This document shows, in pieces, positions 8,201 through 18,386 of a stretch of DNA of 64,000 nucleotides (its first letter is position 1; the number at the start of each line of letters is the position of its first letter). The notes beneath the pieces are model-generated. The model saw only the letters and a list, made by a program, of their open reading frames with translations. It ran no database searches and had not been told where the DNA came from. A program made the translations under genes and the position numbers. Source of the DNA: Nostoc sp. B(2019) (GTDB lineage: Bacteria > Cyanobacteriota > Cyanobacteriia > Cyanobacteriales > Nostocaceae); NCBI RefSeq assembly GCF_010091925.1, contig NZ_WVID01000008.1, forward strand, positions 1 to 64,000. The letters run 5' to 3'.

Positions 8201-11200
8201 TTACCCTTGGCGAAGAGGAATAGAAATCACAAACTCAGCCCCACCTCCTGACTGCGAAATACACTCTAAAGTGCCTCCATGCTTTTGTGAGATAATCTGG
8301 TAGCTAATAGATAGCCCCATGCCAGTGCCTTGACCAATAGGCTTAGTACTAAAGAAAGGATCAAACAGTCGTTGTTTTACTTCTTCTGAGATTCCTGGCC
8401 CGTTGTCGGTAATGCGAATTATTACTTGATTTGGCTCTAATAATTGGGTATAAATGTAAATTTGTGGAGAGACCATTTGTCCTTTTTTACAAAGTTGAGG
8501 CAGTCCATTGGCGGGGTTCCCCCGCTTAGAGGAACTGCCATCTGAGCGCCGGAAGCCGGCGCTCAGACTTTGCGCTCTGTCATTTGTCCTTGGAGTTTTG
8601 TTCGTCTCTATCTGGCGATCCGAATTCTCTATTTCTACAGAGCTATTTACGAATGACATAGGCGCTTCGCCTTCCCGCAGGGTATGACCACTGACTAATG
8701 ACTCTTCCAAAGCATCAATTGCATTCGCCAAAATATTCATAAATACCTGGTTAAGTTGCCCAGCATAACATTCCACTAAAGGCAGATCGCTGTATTCTTT
8801 AATAACCTGAATGGCACAGCGATTAGGTGTAGCTTTAATGCGATGTTCCAAAATCATCAGAGTACTATCAATTCCTTCATGGATATTTACCTCTTTCATG
8901 TCGGCTTCATCCATGCGGGAAAAGTTGCGTAAGGATAAAACAATCTCTCGAATGCGCTGTGCTCCAACTTTCATTGAGTTGAGGAGTTTGGGCAAGTCTT
9001 CTATTAAGAATTCTAACTCTATCTCTGCTGCTAATTTCTGAACTTGAGGTGTGGGATGAGGATAGTATTGCTGGTAGATTTGTACGAGTCCTACTAAATC
9101 TTGAATGTAGTCGTTGGCATGGGTGAGGTTGCCGTAAATGAAGTTGACAGGGTTGTTGATTTCGTGGGCAACACCTGCTACTAGTTGTCCCAAGCCTGAC
9201 ATCTTCTCGCTTTGGACAAGCTGCGTTTGAGTTCGCTGGAGTTCTTGGAGGGTTCTTTCTAAATCTTCTGCTTGCAGCTTTAGCTGAGTTTCCGCCTGTA
9301 CGCGCTCAGTGATATTGTATGTAGTCCCTACCAACCGATAGATTCTCCCTTCACTATCTTTAAGGGGATTAATTGTAGTTAGCCACCAAGTTTCCTGACC
9401 CTGGAAAGTCAGACGTTCTTCGTAGGTAATGGGCGTACCTGTTTCTAGGCATTTCAAATATCTCTGACGTATTGCTATACCTTCAACTGCACCATGTGCA
9501 ACCTCTGGTGTTACACCGATTATCTCTTTGCTACTTATACCAGTAGCACGCTCTGTGGCAGGGTTCCAACCTGTATAGTAGCACTCACCTTCGCCTATAA
9601 TATCCAGCACAAATATAGGATTTTCAGCCCCATCATAAACACTGCGGAGGAATTGCTCTTTCTCTTGTAGTTGAGCTTCTGCTCGTTTGCGCTCTGTGAT
9701 ATCGGTAATTGCACCAACCAAACCGATGTTTTGGCCTGTGGAGTCTTTCAGAGCATAAGATCTTAGGAAGGTCTGCATACTCCGACCACCAGCAGATTGT
9801 TGTTCAATCTCACCTATCCAAGATTGACCCGAAATAGTAGCCTGCCATATTTCCTGGGCAACTACTGAGTTAGTGAAGACACCAGAAAAGCCCCCAAATG
9901 CGATGAAGTCTTCCACGGTTTTGCATTCGTACAATTTGCAAAATGCCGGATTCTGGTAGACGTGATTACCTGCTGCATCTGCTATTGCGATCGCATCGCT
10001 TGAGCTTTCTACAGCTTGCTTATAAAGTATCAAACTTTGCTCTACTTGTTTGCGCTCTGTGATGTCAAGCACCATTGATGCCACACCAATCACTTCGCCA
10101 TTCATGGCTACTAGAGGGCTGTTATACCACTCGCAGATAATTGTTCTATTGTCTGATGTCAGGTTATCGTTCACACTCAAAGTTCCCCCTTGTTGCTTCA
10201 AAAGAGCATCTGTTAAGTGCTTGACGTGTTCTCTAACTGTCTCAGGAACTAAGAACTCCAAATAACGACCCAGAACCTCACTTCTGCCATATCCAAAAAT
10301 TTTTTCGGCCGCAGGGTTCCATTCCTGAACCTCAAATTTAGTATTCCATTCAATTACACCTACTGGTGTTTGTTGAATCAAAAGTGCTAGCCTTTGTTGC
10401 GAAGCCCTCAATTCTGCTTCTGCTTGTTGCCGTTCAGCAATCTCAGCCTGTAGCGTTTCATTACTTTGTGCCAGTTGTTTAGTCCGTTGTTCTACCCGTC
10501 TTTCTAGTTCTGCATAAGCTTGCTGGAGCGCCTTTTCCGCCTGCTTACTACGGGTTATGTCTATTATTAAACCATCCCAAAGAATCGACCCATCTGCTTG
10601 CTGTTCTGGACGCGATACACCCTGTAGCCATTTAACTTGTCCATTAGGTAAAATAATTCGTCCTTCCCATTGCCAAGGTTCCAAGGTTTGGGCAGAAACA
10701 CCGATGGATTGTACAAAGTCCTCATGTTCATCTGCATGAACAATTGAAATTATCAAGCTGGGATCGGCTTGAATCTCTTGTGGTGTCAAACCGTACAATT
10801 CATAAGAACCAGAATTCACATAGGGCAAGGAGAGCGAGCCATCAGGATGCAGCATAAACTGGTAGAGCATTCCCGGCACATTTGCCGATAGCTTCTGTAA
10901 TTTTGCCTCACTTTGACGTAAAGCTTGCTCCGTTAGTTTGCGCTCGGTAATGTCTTCGTAAGTACAAAGGATACCGACCACATTCCCCTGAGTATCGTGC
11001 AATGGGATTTTATTGGTATCTGACCAATACTGCTTGCCATCAGCCTTGTGTTGTGTTTCGATAATGTGCAGTTCTGGTAAGCCTGATTCCATCACACGGC
11101 GATCGCATTCTCGATACCAGTCAGATTCTTCTTTTTTCCAAGGCAAATCATAGTCATTCAACCCGACGATATCATCTGGGATCACACACGCATCACGGGC

Positions 11201-11749
11201 AAAGTTCCGATTACAGCCCAGATAAACTGAATTACGGTCTTTCCAAAAAATAGACTGAGGGATGTTATCCATCGCTAGTTGTAGCAGGTGTTTTGACTGG
11301 CGTTGTTCAGCTTCCACTTGCTTATACTGCGTTATGTCCCGAATAGTACCAATTAAAAACTTACTACCTGCACCGTCTTCAAATACACATTTTTTGGTAG
11401 ATATAAAGCGCGTTTGACCCTCAGTAACAGTAAAAGATTCTTCATTCTCGTTGGTAATACCTGTGGTAAAAACCAGTTCGTCTTTTTCCCAAAACACATC
11501 AGCTTCCGCTTTTGGGAAGAAATCATAATCTGATTTGCCAATTAGTTCTTCTCGGTTATGTCCCAAAAACTTACAGAAGGCATCGTTGAGCAATACCCAA
11601 CAATGTTGACGGTCTTTAACAAAAATTGGGTCTTCTATACCGTTGATGATTTGGAGTAGAAAGGCAACAGAGAGATTTTCCTGTGGATTTCTCAGCGAAC
11701 AATTGTTTGCGAGTTCCTCTGGTTGATAAGGGGTATTGTCCTCTTGCAT
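8201..11749 (-). CDS. Multi-PAS sensor histidine kinase
   Basis: 1182 aa, no membrane segment seen, so probably cytoplasmic. Six PAS/PAC units are visible in order, each ending in a (D/N)IT-type motif: about residues 30-150, 155-275, 285-405, 455-570, 575-695 and 700-820. A coiled coil (405-450) follows the third. HisKA: phospho-acceptor His in [16 protein letters not shown]. HATPase: N box [14 protein letters not shown]1 [13 protein letters not shown]2 [12 protein letters not shown]. Between N box and G1 lies a foreign-looking stretch of about 70 residues (LREGEAPMS ... [13 protein letters not shown]) that is encoded by dispersed repeat DNA. There is no receiver domain; the partner is not in the window. 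Signal unknown. Confidence 0.92.
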   Translation of the reverse strand: MQEDNTPYQPEELANNCSLRNPQENLSVAFLLQIINGIEDPIFVKDRQHCWVLLNDAFCKFLGHNREELIGKSDYDFFPKAEADVFWEKDELVFTTGITNENEESFTVTEGQTRFISTKKCVFEDGAGSKFLIGTIRDITQYKQVEAEQRQSKHLLQLAMDNIPQSIFWKDRNSVYLGCNRNFARDACVIPDDIVGLNDYDLPWKKEESDWYRECDRRVMESGLPELHIIETQHKADGKQYWSDTNKIPLHDTQGNVVGILCTYEDITERKLTEQALRQSEAKLQKLSANVPGMLYQFMLHPDGSLSLPYVNSGSYELYGLTPQEIQADPSLIISIVHADEHEDFVQSIGVSAQTLEPWQWEGRIILPNGQVKWLQGVSRPEQQADGSILWDGLIIDITRSKQAEKALQQAYAELERRVEQRTKQLAQSNETLQAEIAERQQAEAELRASQQRLALLIQQTPVGVIEWNTKFEVQEWNPAAEKIFGYGRSEVLGRYLEFLVPETVREHVKHLTDALLKQQGGTLSVNDNLTSDNRTIICEWYNSPLVAMNGEVIGVASMVLDITERKQVEQSLILYKQAVESSSDAIAIADAAGNHVYQNPAFCKLYECKTVEDFIAFGGFSGVFTNSVVAQEIWQATISGQSWIGEIEQQSAGGRSMQTFLRSYALKDSTGQNIGLVGAITDITERKRAEAQLQEKEQFLRSVYDGAENPIFVLDIIGEGECYYTGWNPATERATGISSKEIIGVTPEVAHGAVEGIAIRQRYLKCLETGTPITYEERLTFQGQETWWLTTINPLKDSEGRIYRLVGTTYNITERVQAETQLKLQAEDLERTLQELQRTQTQLVQSEKMSGLGQLVAGVAHEINNPVNFIYGNLTHANDYIQDLVGLVQIYQQYYPHPTPQVQKLAAEIELEFLIEDLPKLLNSMKVGAQRIREIVLSLRNFSRMDEADMKEVNIHEGIDSTLMILEHRIKATPNRCAIQVIKEYSDLPLVECYAGQLNQVFMNILANAIDALEESLVSGHTLREGEAPMSFVNSSVEIENSDRQIETNKTPRTNDRAQSLSAGFRRSDGSSSKRGNPANGLPQLCKKGQMVSPQIYIYTQLLEPNQVIIRITDNGPGISEEVKQRLFDPFFSTKPIGQGTGMGLSISYQIISQKHGGTLECISQSGGGAEFVISIPLRQG
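8541..8567. repeat. GC-rich perfect palindrome inside the kinase gene
   Basis: TCTGAGCGCCGG, spacer AAG, CCGGCGCTCAGA: 12-bp perfect arms. It is the core of a repeat-derived stretch of roughly 8500-8700 that also contains GGCGCTTCGCCTTCCCGC, a type of short repeat common between genes in Nostoc. Here it is translated in frame within the ATPase domain. Confidence 0.75.
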
Positions 11750-12030
11750 CTCTGAAGTCCTGTTGGTAATTGTTTTAGCCTCTGATAGCTGGAGTTGATA
11801 TACACCAACACTTTCTGAGGTTTTCTAAGGCTATTGCCTCTACAGCTTTAGTATTCCCAATGTTTGTTATTGCTCAACAGGAACACTGGTTTTTCACCAG
11901 AGCAATGGTTGTGCCAGTTAAACAACTCGCGCGATCGCTTAGGCACAAAAAATCAGGTGAAGCATCCACTTTATTCTTTTAAGGGACTTTGGGCTGATTT
12001 GAATTTTCACATATCTCACACCAGCAGTAT

Positions 12031-12732
12031 CTAAGCCTCAGTTGATAGAAGTGCTGGAGTCTTGATGCTGACTTTCGCTCGATAAAGTAGTTTGCCGCCT
12101 TGAAGATACCCAGTGTAGCGCACCTTGACTGTTTCACCGGGTTGTGCAGTTCCCTCCATCAAGTGGTGCAACTGGGGATTGTATGGTATCTCGGCTCCCA
12201 CAGGTGCGATCGCTTCCACACCCCACGCCTGCAAAAGTTTTTCTAGGGGTTTTTGCACCAACGGCACTATTTTGACTGCTGCTAGCTGCGGATTTTCCTG
12301 TGCCTTCTGCGCTGCTGTGGGCCATTGCAATAATAAAGACTCCAGCAGTTGCAAACTCGACTGCTGAAACTCTTGCAGCAATACCTCTCGTTGTTCTTCT
12401 AGCTGAAGCTGCGATCGCTGGTACTCTCTTTTTAAATCTGCAATCTCTTTGTGAGTGCTGTTAGCGGTAGCGGGGCGTTTAGCCCGTTCTGAGGAGACTT
12501 GATACTCAACACTTAATACTGAAAAAGTAGCTACTAATTCACTTAATGGCACTTGTAGTATCAGCGACAGCTTGAGTAGCACATCCATCCGCATCTGCTC
12601 TAACTTTCCTTGCCGTAACCGCAAAATTTGACGCTCTGAGACACCAGCAGCGCGACTCAGCGCTCTAAAACTAGAAATATCTACCCGTTGCATTAAATCT
12701 TGCAATTTCTGGGTGAAATTAGTATTGGGCAT
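12031..12732 (-). CDS. grpE: GrpE-like nucleotide exchange factor with N-terminal HTH
   Basis: About 233 aa from ATG 12732 (MPNTNFTQKLQDL). The frame extends to 12774 but those codons are a CCCATGCCC-type repeat. Residues 5-70 look like an XRE-type HTH (FRALSRAAGVSERQILRLRQ, then VLLKLSLILQVPLSEL). A long helix (110-150) follows, then a GrpE head: WGVEAIAPVGAEIPYNPQLH, PGETVKVRYTGYLQGGKLLY. GrpE works with DnaK as ADP/ATP exchange factor; no dnaK or dnaJ is nearby. The HTH fused to a GrpE head suggests either a stress regulator or a cyanobacterial GrpE variant. I am sure of the two domain resemblances, less of the function. Confidence 0.72.
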   Translation of the reverse strand: MPNTNFTQKLQDLMQRVDISSFRALSRAAGVSERQILRLRQGKLEQMRMDVLLKLSLILQVPLSELVATFSVLSVEYQVSSERAKRPATANSTHKEIADLKREYQRSQLQLEEQREVLLQEFQQSSLQLLESLLLQWPTAAQKAQENPQLAAVKIVPLVQKPLEKLLQAWGVEAIAPVGAEIPYNPQLHHLMEGTAQPGETVKVRYTGYLQGGKLLYRAKVSIKTPALLSTEA

Positions 12733-12842
12733 GGGACATTGGGCGTGGAGCATGGGGTATGAGGCATGGGGCATTGAGCATTAGTGATTAAGTTTTTTCC
12801 CTGTCCTCTATCCTCTATCCCCTATGCCCTATGTCCTATTCC
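12715..12842. repeat. Degenerate GGGCATTGGGC-type tandem repeats
   Basis: Short tandem variants of GGGCATGGGACATTGGGC followed by a run of CCTCTATCCCCTATGCCC units. Both are low-complexity intergenic repeats common in Nostocales. They overlap the upstream extension of the GrpE-like frame and reach up to the dps stop; they argue for the shorter grpE start. Confidence 0.6.
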
Positions 12843-13334
12843 CTATTCTTCCAGTAAACTTCTCAACATCCAAGCTGTCTTTTCGTGAACTTGCATCCGC
12901 TGGGTTAACAAATCGGCAGTAGGTTCATCGTTAACTTCTTCTACTACAGGAAAAATAGACCGTGCGGTTCGCACTACAGCTTCTTGTCCTTCCACTAGTA
13001 AGCCAATCATTTCTGTAGCTTTAGGAACTCCAGGAGTTTCTGCGATCGAACTGAGCTTGGCATATTCGCTGTATGTTCCTGGCGCGGGATAGCCAAGTGC
13101 TCTAATCCTCTCAGCAATTAAATCAACTGCTAGAGCTAGTTCTGTATACTGTGTCTCAAACATCAAATGCAAGGTTTGAAACATCGGCCCTGTAACGTTC
13201 CAATGGAAGTTATGAGTTTTTAGATATAGTGTATAGGTGTCGGCTAAAAGACGAGACAACCCTTCGGCAATTTTAGCCCGACTCGTTTCGTCAATGCCGA
13301 TATTTACATTCTTAACTGTTGCTTTAGATGACAT
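12843..13334 (-). CDS. dps: Dps-family ferritin-like protein
   Basis: 163 aa, usual Dps length. The four-helix fold and the inter-subunit ferroxidase motifs are seen: [19 protein letters not shown] and then [20 protein letters not shown], with His, Asp and Glu in place. Dps dodecamers oxidise Fe(II) with peroxide and store iron, protecting DNA. The next gene on the same strand upstream is sulfiredoxin, which points to an oxidative-stress block. Confidence 0.92.
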   Translation of the reverse strand: MSSKATVKNVNIGIDETSRAKIAEGLSRLLADTYTLYLKTHNFHWNVTGPMFQTLHLMFETQYTELALAVDLIAERIRALGYPAPGTYSEYAKLSSIAETPGVPKATEMIGLLVEGQEAVVRTARSIFPVVEEVNDEPTADLLTQRMQVHEKTAWMLRSLLEE

Positions 13335-13428
13335 AATTTTCTCCTAATTGGGTTATATGTAATTGTGTATTGAGCATTGGGCATTATTGATTATCTGTTA
13401 CTTTTTACCATGCCCTAGACCCCATTCT

Positions 13429-13692
13429 CTATGCCAGGTGCATTTTCAGAACGCTGCGGTTAGCTTTACGGACTCTGGCTAAAATGGTTTCTTTGCCTAA
13501 ACGCTGGCAAGCTTCATAACGATGGCAACCAGAAAAGCCATAATACCGTCCATCTACTTCTAAGACATCGATGGGTTCTTGCTGCCCAATCTCCGCTATC
13601 GATTCCATTAAGGCTTGCACTTTATTGGGATCGTTTGCACGGGGCAACGGCCGTTGAATCTGATTTAATGGAATTTCTTGGACTCTAACCAT
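13429..13692 (-). CDS. srx: Sulfiredoxin
   Basis: 87 aa from ATG 13692 (MVRVQEIPLNQI); five further codons upstream are open but unlikely. ParB/Srx fold with the diagnostic FSGCHRYEACQRLG, in which Cys56 is the catalytic residue. The enzyme uses ATP to reduce over-oxidised (sulfinic) 2-Cys peroxiredoxin. The end KSVLKMHLA-like tail (SVLKMHLA) is typical of cyanobacterial sulfiredoxins. Located about 95 bases upstream of dps on the same strand. Confidence 0.88.
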   Translation of the reverse strand: MVRVQEIPLNQIQRPLPRANDPNKVQALMESIAEIGQQEPIDVLEVDGRYYGFSGCHRYEACQRLGKETILARVRKANRSVLKMHLA

Positions 13693-13807
13693 AAAGCGTT
13701 TTTCCAACTAGTTCTGTTTTGTGTCTCTAAATAAATCATAGTCATTATGACTTCGCTTTGCAAGCAATATTTTGGGCAAAATAGGTAATGGTATCGTTGG
13801 AGCACTA

Positions 13808-15520
13808 ATGCGACAAAAACACCGCACCACAAAGCAATTGAAAAATCTGCCCCAACGCCTCATTGAGGGGCAGAAGATGCTCTCTACGAGACGCTGCGCG
13901 AACGATTCCTCGCTACCGCGCTGTCAGGTAGCTATGCAATTTACGTTCTGGCGTTTTTCTTCCACCGTACTGGCGACATTTTGTTTGCTGGGACTGACTG
14001 CTGCATCAGGCCCAGCAAGCAATACAAAGGATGTAGAACTAAAGATTGGGATTGTACAGCGATTTGGAGAGACCACAGCCAAGCTGCAACTGGAACCGAC
14101 AAAAGGCGATCGCCTAAAGTTAAGATTTAAAAAGGGTAACAAACAGCAAATCCTAGTTACAAAAGACCCCGTAAAGCTAGAAACAGTAATGCAAGCTTTA
14201 CCCCAGCCGGCGGTTGAGGAAGTAGTAGTTTTGGGTAATTACCGCACCTTTGAAACTGCCGAAGACAGTGCTCAAAACTGGCGCTCTCAAGGAATTGAGG
14301 TGGAAGTAGCCCAGCCGGAACGCTGGCAAGTTTGGGCAAAACGGGATATTTACAGCACGCCCTTGCTGCGACGCTTGCTATTCCAGAACATCCAAGCTTC
14401 TGGCAAGAAAGGGGCATATATTGACACCAAAATCCTGCAAAAAGTACCGCGAGTTAGTTGGGTGGTGAATGGTAATCGCTACAGCCCAAATAATCTGGAA
14501 ATTAGTAGTGATACAAACTTAATTCGGGTAAATAAAAGCGAAAAACCTGAAAATGCTCGGCTTTATGCAGGGCAGATGAACTTACAGCCAAATGCCTACG
14601 GTACATACACTCTAGTTAACCAAGTACCTTTAGAAACTTATTTGCGTGGGGTTGTACCTTACGAAATTGGCACAAATGCGCCAAAGGCCGCGCTAGAAGC
14701 CCAAACAATTCTGGCTCGGACTTATGCCCTGCGGAACTTACGGAGATTTGCCGCAGATAACTATCAGTTGTGTGCTGATACTCACTGCCAAGTTTATTAT
14801 GGGCTAAATGGAGTAGCTCCCGTCACAGATCGAGCGATCGCCTCAACAAGGGGTATGGTTCTAACCTATGAAAACCAGTTAGTGGATGCCCTTTATTCTT
14901 CTACAACTGGTGGCGTCACCGCCTCCTTCAGCGATGTCTGGAATGGTGAGGATCGTGCTTATCTGCGCCCAGTAGTAGATGCTCCGATTAATCTTTGGAA
15001 CTTGTCTCAACAGAGTTTAGCCAATGAAAAGAATTTTCAGCAGTTTATTAATCGGCAACAAGGATTTAATGAAAGCAGTTGGGATATGTTTCGTTGGCGC
15101 AAAGAAACTTCTTTAGAGGATATTACTAAGGGCTTGCAGAAATTTTTGCAGGTGAAAAAGAGTCCTTATGCCAAATTTAAGACCATTCAGGCTATGGCTG
15201 TTACAAAGCGAAGTCCGAGCGGACGGATTCTTGAACTGGCTGTTAAAACTGATATCGGCACTTTTACTCTCCACAAAGACGAAGTTCGTAGTGCCTTTGC
15301 TGCTCCCAGAAGTACGCTTTTTTATCTGGAACCTTTGAACAAAGGCAAACAAGATCTTTGGGGATACGCGTTTATTGGTGGTGGGTTGGGACATGGAGTC
15401 GGTTTGAGCCAAACTGGTGCTCAAAATTTAGCCAAACTAGGTTGGTCGAATCCAAAAATTTTGCAATTCTACTATCCCGGTACTCAGATTAAAATTCTCA
15501 GCGACGAGATTAAGTTTTAA
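13808..15520 (+). CDS. SpoIID/LytB domain protein, probably exported
   Basis: 570 aa from ATG 13808, which has GGAG seven bases upstream; an alternative ATG at 13934 would place a signal-like helix (FWRFSSTVLATFCLLGLTAA) right at the N-terminus. The 42 codons between include LSTRRCANDSSL, encoded by a dispersed repeat (GAGACGCTGCGCGAACG), so they may be an added leader. The C-terminal half is a SpoIID domain: YLRGVVPYEIGTNAPKAALE, AQTILARTYALRN, ALYSSTTGGVTAS and GLGHGVGLSQTGAQNLAK. SpoIID proteins cleave denuded peptidoglycan glycan strands. In a cyanobacterium the role is probably wall remodelling. Confidence 0.85.
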   Translation: MRQKHRTTKQLKNLPQRLIEGQKMLSTRRCANDSSLPRCQVAMQFTFWRFSSTVLATFCLLGLTAASGPASNTKDVELKIGIVQRFGETTAKLQLEPTKGDRLKLRFKKGNKQQILVTKDPVKLETVMQALPQPAVEEVVVLGNYRTFETAEDSAQNWRSQGIEVEVAQPERWQVWAKRDIYSTPLLRRLLFQNIQASGKKGAYIDTKILQKVPRVSWVVNGNRYSPNNLEISSDTNLIRVNKSEKPENARLYAGQMNLQPNAYGTYTLVNQVPLETYLRGVVPYEIGTNAPKAALEAQTILARTYALRNLRRFAADNYQLCADTHCQVYYGLNGVAPVTDRAIASTRGMVLTYENQLVDALYSSTTGGVTASFSDVWNGEDRAYLRPVVDAPINLWNLSQQSLANEKNFQQFINRQQGFNESSWDMFRWRKETSLEDITKGLQKFLQVKKSPYAKFKTIQAMAVTKRSPSGRILELAVKTDIGTFTLHKDEVRSAFAAPRSTLFYLEPLNKGKQDLWGYAFIGGGLGHGVGLSQTGAQNLAKLGWSNPKILQFYYPGTQIKILSDEIKF

Positions 15521-15845
15521 AATGTTGGGCTAATAAACTTGCATATTTATCAGGGTTGTCATTTGTCATTGGTCATTTGTATTTGTGGCGTTGCATAAAT
15601 GCGGGATGAATTGAGATTATTAGCAAAAGGTAAATCTAGATTTTTTGCGCCTTTGTCTTGAAAAGTTTCCTAGGTCGGGCTAACCCTCCTTCTCCTGACG
15701 GAGACGCTACGCGAACAGAACTTTTCGCTGCGCCTTTGCGCGAAATAAAATTCATCCCATTAATCAGCAACGCCGTATTTGTTAATGACTAATGACTGTT
15801 GACGATACCCAAAGATATTGACATTGCGAACAAATTTTGCATATT
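15521..15845. other. Intergenic region filled mainly by a MITE
   Basis: Between convergent genes. Outside the MITE (15587-15774) only short GTCATTTGTCATTGG-type repeats and AT-rich DNA are seen. Confidence 0.6.
15587..15774. mobile_element. MITE, 188 bp, with imperfect terminal inverted repeats and 8-bp target duplication
   Basis: Left end GGCGTTGCATAAATGCGGGA and right end, read on the other strand, GGCGTTGCTGATTAATGGGA match with small differences and both continue into GATGAATT. The element is flanked on each side by GTATTTGT (15579-15586 and 15775-15782), a perfect 8-bp target duplication. It has no coding frame. Its centre includes the dispersed module GACGGAGACGCTACGCGAAC and a TTTCCTAGGTCGGG motif that recurs at about 50265. 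It would depend on a transposase elsewhere. Confidence 0.85.
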
Positions 15846-16610
15846 TTATTCTGGTAGAGTCAGAATTTCAACCCCATCTTCGGTGACGGCTAAGGTATGC
15901 TCACATTGAGCAGAAAGCAGGCGATCGCGAGTTAAAGCAGTCCAACCATCACTCATAACTTCGACTTCCCATGTGCCTTCGTTAATCATCGGCTCAATGG
16001 TAAAAACCATCCCTGGTCTGAGACGCTTGCCTTTGCCGCGCGTGCCATAGTGAGGAATATCCGGCGCAGTGTGGAAAACATTACTGATGCCGTGTCCGAC
16101 GAAATCTCGCACTACAGAAAAGCCTTGTGCTTCGGCATACTCTTGAATTGCTGCACCAATGTCTCCAATCCGTGCGCCTGGTTTAACTTCAGCAATGCCC
16201 AGGCTACGGCATTTCTCGGTAACATCTACTAACTTTTTGGCCTTGGGGGAAGGCGTACCGACAAAGAATGTTTTAGATGTATCGCCGTGATAGCCCTCAA
16301 CAATCAGCGTCACATCAATATTGATAATGTCACCATCCTTGAGAATCTGTTTAGCATTAGGAATACCGTGACAAACAACCTCATTGACACTGGTGCAAAT
16401 CGATTTGGGATAGCCTTTGTAGCCAAGAGGTGCGCTTTTTGCTCCGTGCGCCTGTGTCCAACGTTCGGCTTCATCATTGAGCTGGAGAGTACTAATCCCT
16501 GGCTTCACCAAGGGTTCAAGATGCTGTAAAAGTTTTGCTGCTAAGCGTCCCACGTGACGCATTTTGTCTAGTTCTCGTGTAGATAAAATAACAATTGGTT
16601 CGGTTTTCAT
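15846..16610 (-). CDS. map: Type I methionine aminopeptidase
   Basis: 254 aa. Metal ligands expected for the family are visible: Asp in NIDVTLIVEGYHGDTSKTF (two Asp), His in VVRDFVGHGISNVFH, Glu in FTIEPMINEG and Glu near the end in QCEHTLAVTEDG. The substrate-binding His lies in VCHGIPN. It removes the initiator Met from nascent proteins. The start overlaps the stop of the upstream oxidoreductase by four bases, so the two are translationally coupled. Confidence 0.95.
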   Translation of the reverse strand: MKTEPIVILSTRELDKMRHVGRLAAKLLQHLEPLVKPGISTLQLNDEAERWTQAHGAKSAPLGYKGYPKSICTSVNEVVCHGIPNAKQILKDGDIINIDVTLIVEGYHGDTSKTFFVGTPSPKAKKLVDVTEKCRSLGIAEVKPGARIGDIGAAIQEYAEAQGFSVVRDFVGHGISNVFHTAPDIPHYGTRGKGKRLRPGMVFTIEPMINEGTWEVEVMSDGWTALTRDRLLSAQCEHTLAVTEDGVEILTLPE

Positions 16611-17626
16611 GAACTTACATCTAGAGAATTTTTCATAAATATAGTTGTCCCTGTCTGTGCGGCTCTTTTTGCAGCATCAGCAACCTTCAGGGTGTACAAG
16701 CTCTCCTCTGGAGTAACGTACAAAGGAGTGTCATCAATAAGATGGTCTAACACTAAACTTGTGTCTTTGGCAAACAAACCCCGGCGAGCGCCAACCTCTA
16801 TCGGTGTAGTTTCTCCAGGCTGGATGAAAAGTCCTTTGTCGCCATCAAAAATTAACCCACCATTTTCACCATGAACTTCAAATTTGCGTTCTGGCTGCCA
16901 AAGGGTTTCGCCTTTACCATAGACTACTTGCGCTAGAAGTCCGCTGGTAAAGCACACTTGACTAATGCAGAAACAGGTTTGGTAGTACTCCTGTTCGGTT
17001 TCCCAATATCGCTGATGACAGTTAACAGTCAAGACTTGACCAAATAAATCGGTGAGACGATGTAGGCGAGACAGCGCACCCATTAGGGGAAAGCCGAAAA
17101 GCTCATGGTTATAAGTCCACTTGCGGGGTGCGGGATACTGGGAATTGATAGTGCTGTAGCGGACATAAAACACATTGCCAATTTTTGCTAAGTGCTGCTT
17201 CAAGGCTTGATGCAATCCACCCAAGAGTTCAATGTGTTCAACATGTAAGAGTTTTTGTTGTGCTTTGGCTAAGGTGATCAGTTCTTCAGCTTCTACCACA
17301 TCCAACGAAAGAGGATACTCTACAACTACGTGTTTGCCGTTAGTAAGTGCGGCACGGGCGATCGCACCATGATCTCGATTCACAGTAGAGATAACCACCA
17401 GATCTATATCATCGCGTTCTACTAGCTGTTGCCAAGAACTTAATGCTTCAGTCTGATATTCTCTGGCAAAAGTTTGCGTATTTTCTGGGTTATGACCAAC
17501 AATCGCGATTAGATGCGATCGCTCGTCACTCACAAAAGCCTCAGCCCGAAGCTTTGCTGCATATCCAGTACCAACCAAACCCACACGCACTCTTGCTTTT
17601 TCCAAAGCTGCCTCTGAATTATACAT
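16607..17626 (-). CDS. bvdR: Biliverdin reductase (Gfo/Idh/MocA fold)
   Basis: 339 aa from ATG 17626 (MYNSEAALEKARVRVGLVG); a GTG start further up is open but less likely, as AAGGA precedes 17626. N-terminal Rossmann motif VGLVGTGYAAKLRAE, then HVVVEYPLSLD, and the segment LLHVEHIELLGG, which as I remember is characteristic of cyanobacterial BvdR. C-terminal GARRGLFAKDTSLVLDHL also fits. The enzyme reduces biliverdin IX-alpha to bilirubin with NAD(P)H, affecting phycobilin metabolism. In an operon with map by a 4-bp overlap. A different oxidoreductase of the same superfamily is the main alternative. Confidence 0.8.
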   Translation of the reverse strand: MYNSEAALEKARVRVGLVGTGYAAKLRAEAFVSDERSHLIAIVGHNPENTQTFAREYQTEALSSWQQLVERDDIDLVVISTVNRDHGAIARAALTNGKHVVVEYPLSLDVVEAEELITLAKAQQKLLHVEHIELLGGLHQALKQHLAKIGNVFYVRYSTINSQYPAPRKWTYNHELFGFPLMGALSRLHRLTDLFGQVLTVNCHQRYWETEQEYYQTCFCISQVCFTSGLLAQVVYGKGETLWQPERKFEVHGENGGLIFDGDKGLFIQPGETTPIEVGARRGLFAKDTSLVLDHLIDDTPLYVTPEESLYTLKVADAAKRAAQTGTTIFMKNSLDVSS

Positions 17627-18086
17627 GATCCTTACCAGTTCTGTTTTTGACAATTCCACGGCTAGAAAGCATGAGATTCTTTTTTTTCATCAGAAGTCTA
17701 ACAATACTTGCCCACCATTTGTAAGGTTTACGAAGTCGCGCCGTGGTAAGTCAGTGTGCATGATTCTTTCTAGTGCTGTGGGCACAGAAAAGCCTGTAGA
17801 CGCTTCTTTGGTGAGACAGCGCTGCGGGAGATTCATATTTTTTATCTAAAAGATAGTTTTTTCTGAAAACAACGTTATTAGGTCAGTTTTTGTATAAATA
17901 AAACTTATCGGTATTAACTAACTAAATTTCATTACTAATCGGCTTCAATTTCCAGTTACATCCATTAGTTTTTCTCGTAGTATCAGAATTGAAGCAAATT
18001 TGAACCAGCGGCTAATCCATAAGAGTAGCCGTACCGTTTGCTTTAGCATAACTTATGCTGCCGTTTGCAAAAGAGAGGACTACTAA
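17627..18086. promoter_or_regulatory. Divergent upstream region of bvdR and petF
   Basis: About 460 bases without a supported gene between divergent genes, so both promoters must lie here. A perfect palindrome AGCATAA-C-TTATGCT (18045-18059) sits 27 bases before the petF ATG, within the likely leader. The ferredoxin has a good ribosome-binding site AGAGAGG 8 bases before its start. Fragments of a dispersed repeat (GACAGCGCTGCGGGAG) lie near 17813-17830. Confidence 0.5.

Positions 18087-18386
<300 letters not shown>

Noticed and set aside
12125-12367. ORFs opposite the GrpE-like gene (and many similar antisense ORFs opposite gcvP, recJ, the kinase, the cyclase and the hemagglutinin)
   Set aside because: Shadow frames of well-supported genes on the other strand.
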